46,267 nucleotides of DNA from Ectothiorhodospiraceae bacterium (GTDB taxonomy: Bacteria > Pseudomonadota > Gammaproteobacteria > Nitrococcales > Aquisalimonadaceae), in the NCBI GenBank assembly GCA_020831845.1, contig JAFIFV010000004.1, forward strand, positions 1 through 46,267, in the 5' to 3' direction. The notes beneath the pieces were generated by a model. It saw nothing but the letters and a program-made list of their open reading frames with translations. It was not told the DNA's origin and did not search any database. The translations under genes and the position numbers were made by a program. Of this stretch, positions 1 to 9,613 are shown one piece after another; position 1 is the stretch's first letter; each line of letters starts with the position of its first letter.

Positions 1-1282
<1,282 letters not shown>

Positions 1283-1349
1283 CGGCTGTGTGACCTCGGG
1301 GACGGACGACGAAGCAAGGTGTCGCCCGCTCCCATTTCTGGCACCGCCT

Positions 1350-1362
1350 ACTATAAATATAG
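1350..1362 (+). promoter_or_regulatory. AT-rich probable promoter core upstream of xoxF
   Basis: The gap between frmA and xoxF (1283-1430) holds an isolated AT-rich patch, CTATAAATATAG at 1351-1362, in otherwise GC-rich DNA. It contains a TATAAA that could serve as a -10 element and is itself a 5-2-5 palindrome. No good -35 hexamer lies 16-18 bases upstream, so activation by a regulator is possible. This is inference from base composition and position only. Confidence 0.35.
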
Positions 1363-1430
1363 AGACGTTTCAGCCACGAAGTTTGGGGGGGATTGACAAC
1401 AGTAGTATCACACCGGAGGGAGGAGGCATC

Positions 1431-3254
1431 GTGAGTACAATAAAACACTGTTTGACGGTGGTAGCAGCCGTCGCGCTGGTTTCGGGCGCCGCGCAAGCGA
1501 ACGAAAACCTGCTGGAACTTCAGGATAATTCAGAGCTGTGGGCTTTACAGCTGGGGAATTATGCTGGCAACAGGCACAGCCGTCTCGATCAGATCGATCG
1601 GGACAATGTGCAGGATCTCAGGGCAACATGGCAGTTTTCCACTGGCGTGCTGCGCGGTCATGAGGGCGGGCCTCTCTATGTGGGGGACGGCCGGCTCTAC
1701 ATCCACACCCCCTTCCCCAACCGGGTGTTCGCACTCGACATTGAAGATGAAGGCCGCATCGTCTGGATGTACGAACCCGATCAGGACCCCCGGGTCGTCC
1801 CCATCATGTGCTGTGACACCGTCAACCGCGGCCTCGCCTACGCGGACGGACGACTGTTCCTGGCCCAGGCCGACAACACGGTAATCGCATTGAGCGCCGA
1901 GGACGGCGAATTGCTGTGGAGCGCGAAGAACGGCGATCACACCCGCGGCGAATCCATGACCATGTCACCGCTTGTGGTCAACAACAAGGTCATCGTGGGC
2001 AACAGCGGCGGCGAATTCGGTGTCCGCGGCCATATCACCGCATACAACGCCGAAACCGGGGAACAGGAATGGCGTGGCTACTCCACCGGCCCGGACAGCG
2101 AAGTGCTGCTGGACCCGGAAACCACGCTGATGATGGGAGAACCGGTGGGTGAAGCCGACCTCGGCGTTTCCACCTGGCCGGAAGGCGAATGGGAGATCGG
2201 TGGCGGCGCCCCCTGGGGCTGGGTCACCTACGATCCGGAGCTGAACCTGATCTACTACGGCTCCGGCAACCCCGGCACCTGGAACCCCGCACAACGGGCG
2301 GTTGACGGCGAACCGGCGGATAACAAGTGGTCGATCACGGTGTTCGCCCGGGACGCCGACACCGGCATGGCCAAGTGGGTGTACCAGAAAGTGCCATTCG
2401 ATGAATGGGACTATGACGGCGTCAACGAGAACCAGCTCATCGACGTGGAGATGAACGGTGAGGAACGCAAGGGGCTGGCGATCATCGACCGCACCGGGTT
2501 CGGCTTCCTGCTGGACCGGGAAACCGGCGAACTGCTGGTGGCCGAGAAGTTCGCGCCGGAAACCAACTGGGCGACCCACTACGACATGGACACTGGCCGG
2601 CCGGTAGTGGACCCGGACTACAGCACCTTCACCCAGGGCACGGACGTCAACACCACCGACATCTGCCCCACGGCGATGGGCGCGAAGAACATGCAGCCGA
2701 GTTCCTACTCGCCGGACACCGGCCTGATCTACGCAGGCATCAACCGGATCTGCATGAACTACGAGCCGCATGAGGTGGAATACACCTCCGGCCAGCCCTA
2801 CGTCGGCGCCACGCTGACCATGATGCCCGCCCCAGGCGACAACGGCATGGAAGGCCGCATGGGCAGCTTCATGGCCTGGGACCCGGTTGCGGGCGAAGTG
2901 GTCTGGGAAGTGGAAGAGCGGTTCGCGGTCTGGAGCGGCGCGCTGACCACCGCGGGCAATCTGGCGTTCTACGGCACGCTGGAAGGCTACGTGAAGGCGG
3001 TGGACATCGAGAACGGCGATGAGCTGTGGCGCTTCAAGACCCCCTCGGGAATCATCGGCAACGTCAACACCTTCCAGCATAACGGCAAGCAGTACATCGC
3101 CGTGCTGTCCGGGGTTGGCGGCTGGGCCGGCATCGGGCTGGCCGCTGGCCTGACCGATCCCGAGGAAGGGCTGGGCGCGGTAGGCGTGTTCTCCGCACTG
3201 GAAGACTACACCAAGCTCGGCGGCGTGCTGACGGTGTTCGCCCTCCCCGACTGA
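1431..3254 (+). CDS. xoxF: Lanthanide-type PQQ-dependent methanol/alcohol dehydrogenase (XoxF)
   Basis: Periplasmic quinoprotein that oxidises methanol and other primary alcohols and passes electrons to a cytochrome c. The 607-residue protein has a signal peptide ending in AQA, the eight-bladed PQQ-propeller sequence pattern and the adjacent-cysteine disulfide pair Cys127-Cys128. The catalytic DEWD motif ends at Asp327. Two residues later Asp329 stands where calcium-dependent MxaF has Ala; this extra Asp is the established lanthanide ligand of XoxF enzymes. XoxF-like STGVLRGHEG and HTPFPN motifs are also present. The GTG start at 1431 follows GGAGGGAGGAGG and leads straight into the signal peptide. 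A longer in-frame reading from 1290 has no ribosome site. The neighbours xoxG and xoxJ support the call. The exact XoxF clade and preferred substrate are not determined; an ExaF-like ethanol enzyme is the main alternative. Confidence 0.93.
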   Translation: MSTIKHCLTVVAAVALVSGAAQANENLLELQDNSELWALQLGNYAGNRHSRLDQIDRDNVQDLRATWQFSTGVLRGHEGGPLYVGDGRLYIHTPFPNRVFALDIEDEGRIVWMYEPDQDPRVVPIMCCDTVNRGLAYADGRLFLAQADNTVIALSAEDGELLWSAKNGDHTRGESMTMSPLVVNNKVIVGNSGGEFGVRGHITAYNAETGEQEWRGYSTGPDSEVLLDPETTLMMGEPVGEADLGVSTWPEGEWEIGGGAPWGWVTYDPELNLIYYGSGNPGTWNPAQRAVDGEPADNKWSITVFARDADTGMAKWVYQKVPFDEWDYDGVNENQLIDVEMNGEERKGLAIIDRTGFGFLLDRETGELLVAEKFAPETNWATHYDMDTGRPVVDPDYSTFTQGTDVNTTDICPTAMGAKNMQPSSYSPDTGLIYAGINRICMNYEPHEVEYTSGQPYVGATLTMMPAPGDNGMEGRMGSFMAWDPVAGEVVWEVEERFAVWSGALTTAGNLAFYGTLEGYVKAVDIENGDELWRFKTPSGIIGNVNTFQHNGKQYIAVLSGVGGWAGIGLAAGLTDPEEGLGAVGVFSALEDYTKLGGVLTVFALPD

Positions 3255-3275
3255 ACCGGAAGGAGGCTCGTGCTC

Positions 3276-3321
3276 GTGCCTGCGTTCTCCGCCCGCTGCT
3301 CGCGGGGAGGAACGCAGGCAC
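3276..3321 (+). promoter_or_regulatory. Strong hairpin between xoxF and xoxG
   Basis: GTGCCTGCGTTC at 3276-3287 pairs perfectly with GAACGCAGGCAC at 3310-3321, leaving a 22-base loop that can pair further after a one-base bulge. No T-tract follows, so it does not look like a standard intrinsic terminator. It sits in a 120-base gap just after the xoxF stop, in a locus whose other genes are tightly packed. Likely roles are protection of the xoxF message or partial attenuation that lowers downstream expression relative to xoxF. Confidence 0.6.
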
Positions 3322-3374
3322 AGCCGGCGCGGGGACGCGCGAACACCCACCAAACACCGACACAGTGAGGCCTT

Positions 3375-3803
3375 ATGAGGACAAAGCAGAAGCAAGCTGC
3401 AGTGGTGTGCGCCGTCGCTGCTCTGGCGCTGTTCATGCTGGCGGGGAAGATCGCCATTTCCAATGAAGAACCCAGGTACCGGGTGGAAGACGGCAAGGTG
3501 GATGACAACATCTTCCGTGGCTACCAGGCGTACACCCGTGCCTGCATGGCCTGCCATGGGCCGGATGGGGTCGGCTCGTCGTTCGCGCCCAGTCTGTTGC
3601 GGGCGGCGGAACGCCGCACGTTCGCGGAATTCGCCCGCACGGTGGCCGAGGGCCAGGAAATCCAGCCAGGGCAGGTCATGCCCAGCTTCAGCGATGATGC
3701 CTTCGTGATGGAACACGTCAGCGACATCTATACCTACCTGAGCGCGCGCGCCGCGGGTGACCTGGGTCGCGGCCGGCCGCAACGCATCGAGGAGGATGAA
3801 TGA
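3375..3803 (+). CDS. xoxG: Periplasmic cytochrome c, XoxG-like electron acceptor
   Basis: Monoheme c-type cytochrome expected to take electrons from XoxF and pass them toward the terminal oxidase. The 142-residue protein has an N-terminal hydrophobic segment (about residues 10-28) that exports it and may anchor it. Heme attaches at Cys57-Met-Ala-Cys60-His61, and Met102 in the MPSF motif is the likely axial ligand. A GTGAGG lies just before the ATG. The gene follows xoxF and overlaps xoxJ by four bases (ATGA), so these products are probably made together. XoxG proteins vary widely in sequence, so the name rests mainly on this context; a PedF/ExaB-type cytochrome c550 is the alternative label. 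Confidence 0.8.
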   Translation: MRTKQKQAAVVCAVAALALFMLAGKIAISNEEPRYRVEDGKVDDNIFRGYQAYTRACMACHGPDGVGSSFAPSLLRAAERRTFAEFARTVAEGQEIQPGQVMPSFSDDAFVMEHVSDIYTYLSARAAGDLGRGRPQRIEEDE

Positions 3804-4657
3804 GGTTAGTGGCGCGTGCCTGCCGGGGGATGGTGCTTCCGGCAGCGCTGCTGCTGATGGTGTTGATAGCGGCCGGCACCACCTGGGCCGGCCCGCCCGA
3901 ACTGGCCGACCGCAGCCATCTGCGCGTCTGCGCTGACGGCAACAACCTGCCCTTTTCCAACCGCGACGGCGAAGGATTCGAGAACCGAATCGCCGAGATG
4001 ATGGCCGAGGAACTCGACCTTCCCCTGCAGTACGTCTGGGCCCCGCAGATCATGGGCTTCGTCCGCAACACACTGGACCTGGGTGTCTGCGACGTGATCA
4101 TCGGCGTCTCGGCGGGATACGAGCTGGTGCAGAACACCAACGCCTACTACCGCTCCGTGTATGCGCTGGTGGTGCCGAATGACTCAGGGCTCAATCCCAC
4201 CAGCCTAGCCGACCCTCAACTGGCCGGCCGTTATATCGGTGTGATCAGCGAAACCCCGCCTCACATCCCGTTGCGGCGCGGCGGCGCCCGACTGAAGCCC
4301 TACCCGCTGCAGGTGGATACCCGCGCCATTTCGCCCATGCGGGACGCCGTCAGCGATGTTGCCGAGGGCGTCACCGACGGCGCCGTGCTCTGGGGACCGA
4401 TCGCCGGCTACTACGCCGCACGGCAGGACCCCCCGCTGCGCGTCATTCCGCTGGTGGACGACCGCAACAGTGGCCGGCTGGATTTCCGCATCACCATGGG
4501 CATCCGCCGCGGGGAGCCGCAGTGGATGGACTGGATCAACGACTTCATCTCGCGCCGGCAGGACGACATCAACCAGGTCCTCACCGAGTACGGCGTGCCG
4601 CTGCTGGACAGCCGGGGTCGGTTGCTGCCCATAGAGAGGCCCGACGACGGAGGATGA
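3800..4657 (+). CDS. xoxJ: XoxJ/MxaJ-type periplasmic solute-binding-like protein
   Basis: Quinoprotein-associated periplasmic protein of the family-3 solute-binding fold, annotated in related genomes as a quinoprotein dehydrogenase-associated ABC substrate-binding protein. It has 285 residues with a signal peptide ending near residue 30. The diagnostic LRVCADGNNLPFSN motif follows at about 41-54, with the DVIIGV motif later. Family members are thought to help activate or mature XoxF rather than to import a solute; that is known for the family only in outline. Its start overlaps the xoxG stop by four bases, and the next gene starts one base after its stop, so it belongs to the same operon. 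Confidence 0.88.
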   Translation: MRLVARACRGMVLPAALLLMVLIAAGTTWAGPPELADRSHLRVCADGNNLPFSNRDGEGFENRIAEMMAEELDLPLQYVWAPQIMGFVRNTLDLGVCDVIIGVSAGYELVQNTNAYYRSVYALVVPNDSGLNPTSLADPQLAGRYIGVISETPPHIPLRRGGARLKPYPLQVDTRAISPMRDAVSDVAEGVTDGAVLWGPIAGYYAARQDPPLRVIPLVDDRNSGRLDFRITMGIRRGEPQWMDWINDFISRRQDDINQVLTEYGVPLLDSRGRLLPIERPDDGG

Positions 4658-4658
4658 C

Positions 4659-5291
4659 ATGCCATTCGCCGCAGCCCGCTTGCTGCTGATCATCGGCCTG
4701 ACCACGGCGTCCCTGGTGCTGGTCCCCGCAGCCCAGGCCCAGCGCGCTGCCACCGGCCCGCCGGACTGGCCCTGCGTGCAGCGGCTGATACCGGAACTGA
4801 GCTGGGGCACGATGTGGACCGGACCATCGCCGGAGGAGCTGGACCAGGAATGGTGGGAGGACGAGGAAATCGGGAGCGTGGTGCGCTTCGCCACGGCGCG
4901 CCGAACCAGTGAAGACGAGGCCGTCGCCAGGGTAAGGGAATTCGTGGAACAGGTGGAAACCGACCGCGAACGCCGTCTGACGCTGCTGTTCGCCGGACTG
5001 TTCCAGGAGACCAACAGCGAACGCGGCCGCACCATCGAGGCGGTACGCCGCTTCGCCCGCGGCCAGGTCGCTCGGCTTGAGGTCATCTCGGAGAAGGTGG
5101 ACAGGCTGGAGCAACTGCGAGAGGACAACGACGCCGACTATGCCGACATCCAGCAGGCCGAGGACGAACTGTTCTGGGAACGCCGGGTGTTCGAGATGCG
5201 GCAGCAATCGCTGCAGGCGGTCTGCGACCAGCCTTATCTGCTGGAGGAACGGCTGAGCCGGATGGTGCGAGTGATCCAGGCGGAACTCTGA
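4659..5291 (+). CDS. Periplasmic coiled-coil protein of the PQQ-alcohol dehydrogenase locus
   Basis: I do not recognise a named family. The 210-residue product has a clear signal peptide (hydrophobic stretch about 8-25, cleavage near AQA at 25-27). A short Trp-rich segment follows, then a long, highly charged helical region from about residue 75 to 180 with the heptad character of a coiled coil. Two Cys residues, one near residue 39 and one near the C-terminus in the AVCDQPY segment, could form a disulfide. The gene starts one base after xoxJ ends and precedes the ABC binding protein, so it is almost certainly part of this system. A scaffold or adaptor between the dehydrogenase and the ABC module is possible but unproven. 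Confidence 0.7.
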   Translation: MPFAAARLLLIIGLTTASLVLVPAAQAQRAATGPPDWPCVQRLIPELSWGTMWTGPSPEELDQEWWEDEEIGSVVRFATARRTSEDEAVARVREFVEQVETDRERRLTLLFAGLFQETNSERGRTIEAVRRFARGQVARLEVISEKVDRLEQLREDNDADYADIQQAEDELFWERRVFEMRQQSLQAVCDQPYLLEERLSRMVRVIQAEL

Positions 5292-5347
5292 GCACCAGGA
5301 CGAAGACGACAACGTGGCGTAACTGGCCACACCGCGGGGAGGAAACC

Positions 5348-6568
5348 ATGTGGACGACCCGATCTGGATGGACGCAAAGGCTGGCAAGGGCGGGGTTGCT
5401 GGCAGTCATGGTTGGCCTTTGGACGGGAGCGGGTCACGCGAACGACCGCGACACCATGAAGATCGGGCTGTTGGCGCTGGAGCCGGCCGATGACCACGCC
5501 CCCCTCTCCCTGCTGGATACCATCGTCCGTGATGCAGGACTGCAGGGCGCACGACTGGGGATCAGCGACAACAACGAGACCGGCCGCTTCCTGGGCCAGG
5601 AATTCCTGCTGGTGGAGGAAATGCTGGAGCACCAGGCCGATCCCGTGGAGGGCCTGGAACGGCTTGCCGAGCAGAACGTGCACTGGATCATCACCCACCT
5701 GCCGGCGGAGGCGCTGAACACGGTGCTGTCCCACGAACTGGCGGAGCAGCGCACCTTCTTCAATGCCGCGGCGCCGGATGACGCGCTGCGCGGCGAGCAA
5801 TGCCGGCGCAACCTGTTCCACGTCACACCCAGCCGGCGCATGCTGGCCGATGCGCTGGCGCAGTTCCTGGCCTACAAGCGATGGAACCGCTGGGCACTCG
5901 TTTACGGCAACACCGACCAGGACGAACTGCTGGCCGGAGCGCTGCGGGATTCCGCACGGCGCTTCGGTGCCCGTGTCGCCGGCGAGAAGCAGTGGCCACA
6001 CACCGCCATGGCACGCCGCGCCGAAGGCGGCTTCCATGCCATCCAGCGGGAAATCCCGGTCTTCCTGCAGGATCTGCCGGAACATGACGTGCTGGTGATC
6101 GCCGACGAGACCGATTATTTCGGCGAGTATTTCCCCTACCAGACCCGCCTGCCGCGGCCGGTGGCGGGAACACAGGGAATGCGGCCGACTGCCTGGCACC
6201 GCGCGCATGAGTCCTGGGGCGCCGTGCAGCTGCACCGCCGCTTCGAGAAGCAGGCGGAGCGCTGGATGCAGCCCGGCGACTTTGCCGCCTGGATTGCCGT
6301 ACGAGCGCTGGGGGAAGCGGCGGCCCGCACGAGCTCGGTCCAGCCTGAAGAAGTGCTGGATTACCTGCGCGGCGACGATTTCGCACTGGGCGCCTACCTT
6401 GGCGAGCCGGTCAGCTTCCGCGGCTGGGACCAGCAATTGCGCCAGCCGGTGCTGGTGGCGGGGCCGCGCATGGTGGTGTCGGTGTCCCCGCAGGAGGGCT
6501 TTCTGCACCCGGAAACGCCGCTGGACTCGCTGGGGCATGACCGGCCGGAGTCGCAGTGCCGGTTCTGA
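5348..6568 (+). CDS. ABC transporter periplasmic binding protein of the PQQ-alcohol dehydrogenase system
   Basis: Periplasmic protein of the branched-chain amino acid receptor fold, matching from memory the family TIGR03863 (binding protein of PQQ-dependent alcohol dehydrogenase systems). It has 406 residues and a signal peptide ending near residue 31 (GHAND). The IGLL strand opens the first lobe, and the FNAAAPDDALRG and VYGNTDQDELL segments resemble family I receptors. The ligand is unknown. Ribosome site GGGGAGGAAACC precedes the ATG. It belongs with the propeller, ATPase and permease genes that follow. The ATPase and permease look like an exporter, so the role of a periplasmic binding protein here is not obvious. 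Confidence 0.82.
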   Translation: MWTTRSGWTQRLARAGLLAVMVGLWTGAGHANDRDTMKIGLLALEPADDHAPLSLLDTIVRDAGLQGARLGISDNNETGRFLGQEFLLVEEMLEHQADPVEGLERLAEQNVHWIITHLPAEALNTVLSHELAEQRTFFNAAAPDDALRGEQCRRNLFHVTPSRRMLADALAQFLAYKRWNRWALVYGNTDQDELLAGALRDSARRFGARVAGEKQWPHTAMARRAEGGFHAIQREIPVFLQDLPEHDVLVIADETDYFGEYFPYQTRLPRPVAGTQGMRPTAWHRAHESWGAVQLHRRFEKQAERWMQPGDFAAWIAVRALGEAAARTSSVQPEEVLDYLRGDDFALGAYLGEPVSFRGWDQQLRQPVLVAGPRMVVSVSPQEGFLHPETPLDSLGHDRPESQCRF

Positions 6569-6640
6569 GCCGGGAAACGCGGAAGCATGCACACGGCCAC
6601 CGTGTGCCGTCGTCACCATTGCCATCGGAGTGAACCGCAG

Positions 6641-7612
6641 ATGTTCAAGTTCGGCGCTTCAGGTTTGCTGCTGCTGACCCTGGCCCTGACACCGCCCGCT
6701 GCGCTGGCGGAACGGGTGTTCGTCTCCAACGAGAAAGACAATACGATCTCGGTGATCGACGCCGACCGGCTGGAAGTGATCGAAACCATCCGCGTGGGCC
6801 GACGACCGCGCAGCATGGCCTTCAGCAACAACGGCGAGTGGCTGTTCGTGGCCGTGGGGGACGACGAGGCCATCGACATCATCGATCTGGAAACGCTGCA
6901 GGTGCGGAGCCGGCAGGCATCGGGGCCGGACCCGGAAGTGATCCGCGTGGACCCCAACCGCCCCTACATCTATGTTTCCAACGAGGACGACAACATCGTG
7001 ACGGTGCTCGACTACGAGCGTCGGTCACGGGTGGCCCGGATCCCGGTGGGGGTGGAGCCCGAGGGCGTGGCGCTGAGCCCGGACGGAAAATGGCTGGTGA
7101 ACACCACCGAGACCTCGAACATGGCGCACTTCATCGACACCGAGACCTTCGAGGTGGTGCACAACGTGCTGGTGGATGCCCGTCCACGGCACGCGGAATT
7201 CACCAAGGACGGCTCCGAGGTCTGGGTCTCGGCCGAAATCGGCGCCACCGTCTCGGTGATCGACATGGAGGATTTCCGCATCAAGCAGACCATCGATTTC
7301 GACGTCCGCGGCGTGCCCCGCGAGACCGTGCAGGCCGTGGGCGTGGAGCTGACCTCGGACGGTCGCTACGCCTTCGTTGCCCTCGGCCCGTCCAACCGCG
7401 TCGCGGTGGTGGACCAGCAGAGCTACGAGGTGCTGGATTACATCCTCGTCGGCCAGCGGGTCTGGCACCTGGCACTGAACGGCGACGAAACCCGGCTGTT
7501 CACCACCAACGGTGTCAGCGGCGACGTGACCGTGATCGATGTGGAGAGCCGCCGGGCGTTGAAGTCCATTCCTGTGGGCCGCTTTCCCTGGGGGGTGGTC
7601 GTCTCTCCATGA
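6641..7612 (+). CDS. PQQ-system YVTN-type beta-propeller protein
   Basis: Secreted seven-bladed beta-propeller matching, from memory, TIGR03866 (propeller protein of PQQ-dependent alcohol catabolism). The 323-residue product has a signal peptide ending at ALA (residues 21-23). It then shows seven repeats of the form (V/L/I)FVSN-x(3-5)-N-x-(I/V)SVID, opening with VFVSNEKDNTISVID. The start at 6641 has GGAG about ten bases upstream and leads directly into the signal sequence; an in-frame start at 6587 would add a non-hydrophobic leader. The stop codon overlaps the ATPase start in ATGA. It may bind or present the ligand or a partner protein in the periplasm; no enzymatic residues stand out. Confidence 0.85.
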   Translation: MFKFGASGLLLLTLALTPPAALAERVFVSNEKDNTISVIDADRLEVIETIRVGRRPRSMAFSNNGEWLFVAVGDDEAIDIIDLETLQVRSRQASGPDPEVIRVDPNRPYIYVSNEDDNIVTVLDYERRSRVARIPVGVEPEGVALSPDGKWLVNTTETSNMAHFIDTETFEVVHNVLVDARPRHAEFTKDGSEVWVSAEIGATVSVIDMEDFRIKQTIDFDVRGVPRETVQAVGVELTSDGRYAFVALGPSNRVAVVDQQSYEVLDYILVGQRVWHLALNGDETRLFTTNGVSGDVTVIDVESRRALKSIPVGRFPWGVVVSP

Positions 7613-8391
7613 CAGCCCCTCTGCCACAGCAGGCGGCAAGCGCCGCCGGACAGGTCGGGAAGCCGGCGCTCTCGGTGCAGGGGCTGGATTTCAGCTACGG
7701 CGCGAAACCGGTGCTGCAGGGTGTCGGCTTCACCGTGGAACCCGGCGCCTTCGTGGTGCTGCTGGGTCCGAACGGTGCCGGCAAGACCACTCTGTTTTCG
7801 CTGATCACCCGACTCTACGACCGCCGCGTGGGCGAGATCCGCATTGGCGGCTACGACGTGCGCACGCAGTCGGTACAGGCACTGGACCGGATCGGGGTGG
7901 TGTTTCAGCAACCCACACTGGACCTGGACCTCACCGTGGCCCAGAACCTGTCCTACCATGCCGCGCTGCATGGAATGCGCCGCGGGGACGCGCGTCGGGA
8001 GTCCCAGGCGCAGATGGAACGCATGGGCGTCGAGGAACATGCCCGCACCCGGGTCAGGCAGTTATCCGGCGGCCAGCGCCGGCGGGTGGAGATCGCCCGC
8101 GGGCTGCTCCACCGCCCCGCCCTGCTGCTGCTGGACGAACCCACCGTCGGGCTGGACGTGGCCTCCCGGCGCGCCATCGTGCGGTACGTCCATGCGTTGT
8201 GTCGGCAGGAAGGCGTGGCGGTGCTCTGGGCCACCCATCTGATCGACGAAGTGCAGGAGGACGACCGCGTCATCGTCCTGCACCAGGGGCGGGTCCGCGC
8301 GGACGGCACCGTTGACGAGGTGCTGGCGCAAACCGGCACCGGGTCGCTGGACGACGCCTTCGACGCACTCACCGGAGCGGACCAGGCATGA
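7609..8391 (+). CDS. ABC transporter ATP-binding subunit, PQQ-alcohol dehydrogenase system
   Basis: Cytoplasmic ATPase that powers the adjacent permease; matches TIGR03864-type proteins. In the 260-residue product, Walker A GPNGAGKT is at 53-60, the Q-loop FQQP at about 99-102, the signature LSGGQ at 152-156, and Walker B with its Glu (LLLLDEP) at about 172-178. The switch His lies in the WATHL motif. The ATG at 7609 overlaps the propeller stop. An open frame continues upstream inside the propeller gene but is only its shadow. The ATPase resembles those of ABC-2 drug and capsule exporters (NodI/DrrA type) more than importers. Confidence 0.93.
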   Translation: MTAPLPQQAASAAGQVGKPALSVQGLDFSYGAKPVLQGVGFTVEPGAFVVLLGPNGAGKTTLFSLITRLYDRRVGEIRIGGYDVRTQSVQALDRIGVVFQQPTLDLDLTVAQNLSYHAALHGMRRGDARRESQAQMERMGVEEHARTRVRQLSGGQRRRVEIARGLLHRPALLLLDEPTVGLDVASRRAIVRYVHALCRQEGVAVLWATHLIDEVQEDDRVIVLHQGRVRADGTVDEVLAQTGTGSLDDAFDALTGADQA

Positions 8392-9203
8392 TGCCCGCCG
8401 GCTACCTGCAGTGCCTGCGCGGCATCCTCTGGCGGGAGCTGCTGCGTTTCGTGCACCAGCGCAGCCGTTTCGTCGCCGCGCTGGTCCGGCCGCTGGTGTG
8501 GCTGCTGGTGTTCGCCGCCGGCTTCCGCATGGCGCTGGGCGTGGCCATGACCGAGCCCTACCAGACCTACATCCTTTACGAGGTCTACATCGTGCCGGGG
8601 CTGGTGGGAATGATCCAGTTGTTCAACGGCATGCAGAGTTCGCTGTCCATGGTCTACGACCGCGAGATGGGCAGCATGCGGGTGCTGCTGGTCAGCCCGT
8701 TCCCGCGCTGGTATCTGCTGATCTGCAAGCTGCTGGCAGGCACCGGCGTGTCCATCGTCCAGGTATACGCTTTCCTGGCGATTGCCTACGCCTACGGCAT
8801 CCAGGCGCCGCTGCTGGGTTATCTGTATGTGCTGCCGGCCCTGATCGTGACCGGCCTCATGGTGGGTTCGCTGGGGCTGCTGCTGTCGTCTTTCATACGC
8901 CAGCTGGAAAACTTCGCCGGGGTGATGAACTTCGTGATTTTCCCGATGTTCTTCATTTCCTCGGCGCTCTATCCGCTGTGGCGGCTGCGGGAGTCCAGCC
9001 AGATCGTTTACCAGCTGGCGGCACTGAACCCCTTCACCTACGCGGTGGAGCTGATCCGCTTCGCGCTCTACGAACAGCTGCACGGCCAGGCGGCACTGAT
9101 CACCCTGAGCGTGACCGCGGTGCTGCTGGCGCTGGCCATACTGGGATACAACCCGGCGCGGGGAATGATGACCAGAAAAACGGGCGCCGGCGCCGAGGCC
9201 TGA
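8388..9203 (+). CDS. ABC-2 type permease of the PQQ-alcohol dehydrogenase system (PedC-like)
   Basis: Integral membrane subunit of 271 residues with about six hydrophobic segments and the ABC-2 family pattern, including the LNPFTYAVELIR motif near residue 220. It matches in context the PedC-type permease (TIGR03861) of alcohol-oxidation loci. The start overlaps the ATPase stop by four bases; Met1 or Met2 could be used. ABC-2 permeases usually export lipids, glycans or small molecules, so efflux or envelope loading of an unknown molecule is the simplest inference. This is the last gene of the plus-strand operon; a convergent gene ends 26 bases beyond. Confidence 0.88.
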   Translation: MMPAGYLQCLRGILWRELLRFVHQRSRFVAALVRPLVWLLVFAAGFRMALGVAMTEPYQTYILYEVYIVPGLVGMIQLFNGMQSSLSMVYDREMGSMRVLLVSPFPRWYLLICKLLAGTGVSIVQVYAFLAIAYAYGIQAPLLGYLYVLPALIVTGLMVGSLGLLLSSFIRQLENFAGVMNFVIFPMFFISSALYPLWRLRESSQIVYQLAALNPFTYAVELIRFALYEQLHGQAALITLSVTAVLLALAILGYNPARGMMTRKTGAGAEA

Positions 9204-9229
9204 GCGGCACGGCAGGACACCACGACACC

Positions 9230-9613
9230 TCAGTCGTCGGACAGGGACTTCAGGAAGCGGATGACCTCGTTACGCTCGTCCTCGTCCAGCCCCCAGAACA
9301 CCATCCGCGTACCTGGCACCACCTGCTCGGGGTTGGTCAGGAAAGCATGCAGCGTATCGGCGTTCCAGACCAGATCCGCCTCCTGCATGGCGGCGGAAAA
9401 CCGGAAGCCCTCCACGCTGCCGGCCGTGCGCCCGACCACCCCGTGCAAGCTGGGCCCCGCCCGGTGCGCCTCGGGCTCCACCGCGTGACAGCCGGCGCAC
9501 TGCATGCGGAACACGCGCTCTCCGCGAACCAGATCGCCATCGGCCGCGGCGGCAGTGGAAGACAGCATAAGGCCGGCGGCGATGACCGCCGGCCCGGCCC
9601 TGCTCAGAAGCAT
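9230..9613 (-). CDS. Small class I cytochrome c
   Basis: Periplasmic monoheme cytochrome c of 127 residues, cytochrome c2-like. The signal peptide ends at AAA near residue 24. Heme binding is Cys39-Ala-Gly-Cys42-His43, and Met104 in PGTRMVFWGL is the axial ligand. GPSLHGVVGR and FLTNPEQ are standard class I motifs. The ATG at 9613 overlaps the end of the preceding minus-strand gene by ten bases; longer upstream reading would only duplicate that gene in another frame. It is a second electron carrier beside xoxG, so electrons from the alcohol dehydrogenase could have two exits. Confidence 0.9.
   Translation of the reverse strand: MLLSRAGPAVIAAGLMLSSTAAAADGDLVRGERVFRMQCAGCHAVEPEAHRAGPSLHGVVGRTAGSVEGFRFSAAMQEADLVWNADTLHAFLTNPEQVVPGTRMVFWGLDEDERNEVIRFLKSLSDD

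Noticed and set aside
1339..1360. Possible sigma-54 site (TGGCAC) upstream of xoxF
   Set aside because: The -24-like TGGCAC is present but the -12 TTGC element is missing at the required spacing.
1393..1398. Perfect TTGACA upstream of xoxF
   Set aside because: No -10 element lies 16-18 bases downstream; that position is the xoxF ribosome-binding region.
1965..3782. Long open frame (605 codons) on the minus strand
   Set aside because: It is antisense to xoxF and xoxG, which have clear families and motifs. Long antisense frames are expected in high-GC coding DNA.
5234..6625. Open frame of 463 codons on the minus strand
   Set aside because: Shadow of the ABC binding protein gene; no recognisable protein features.
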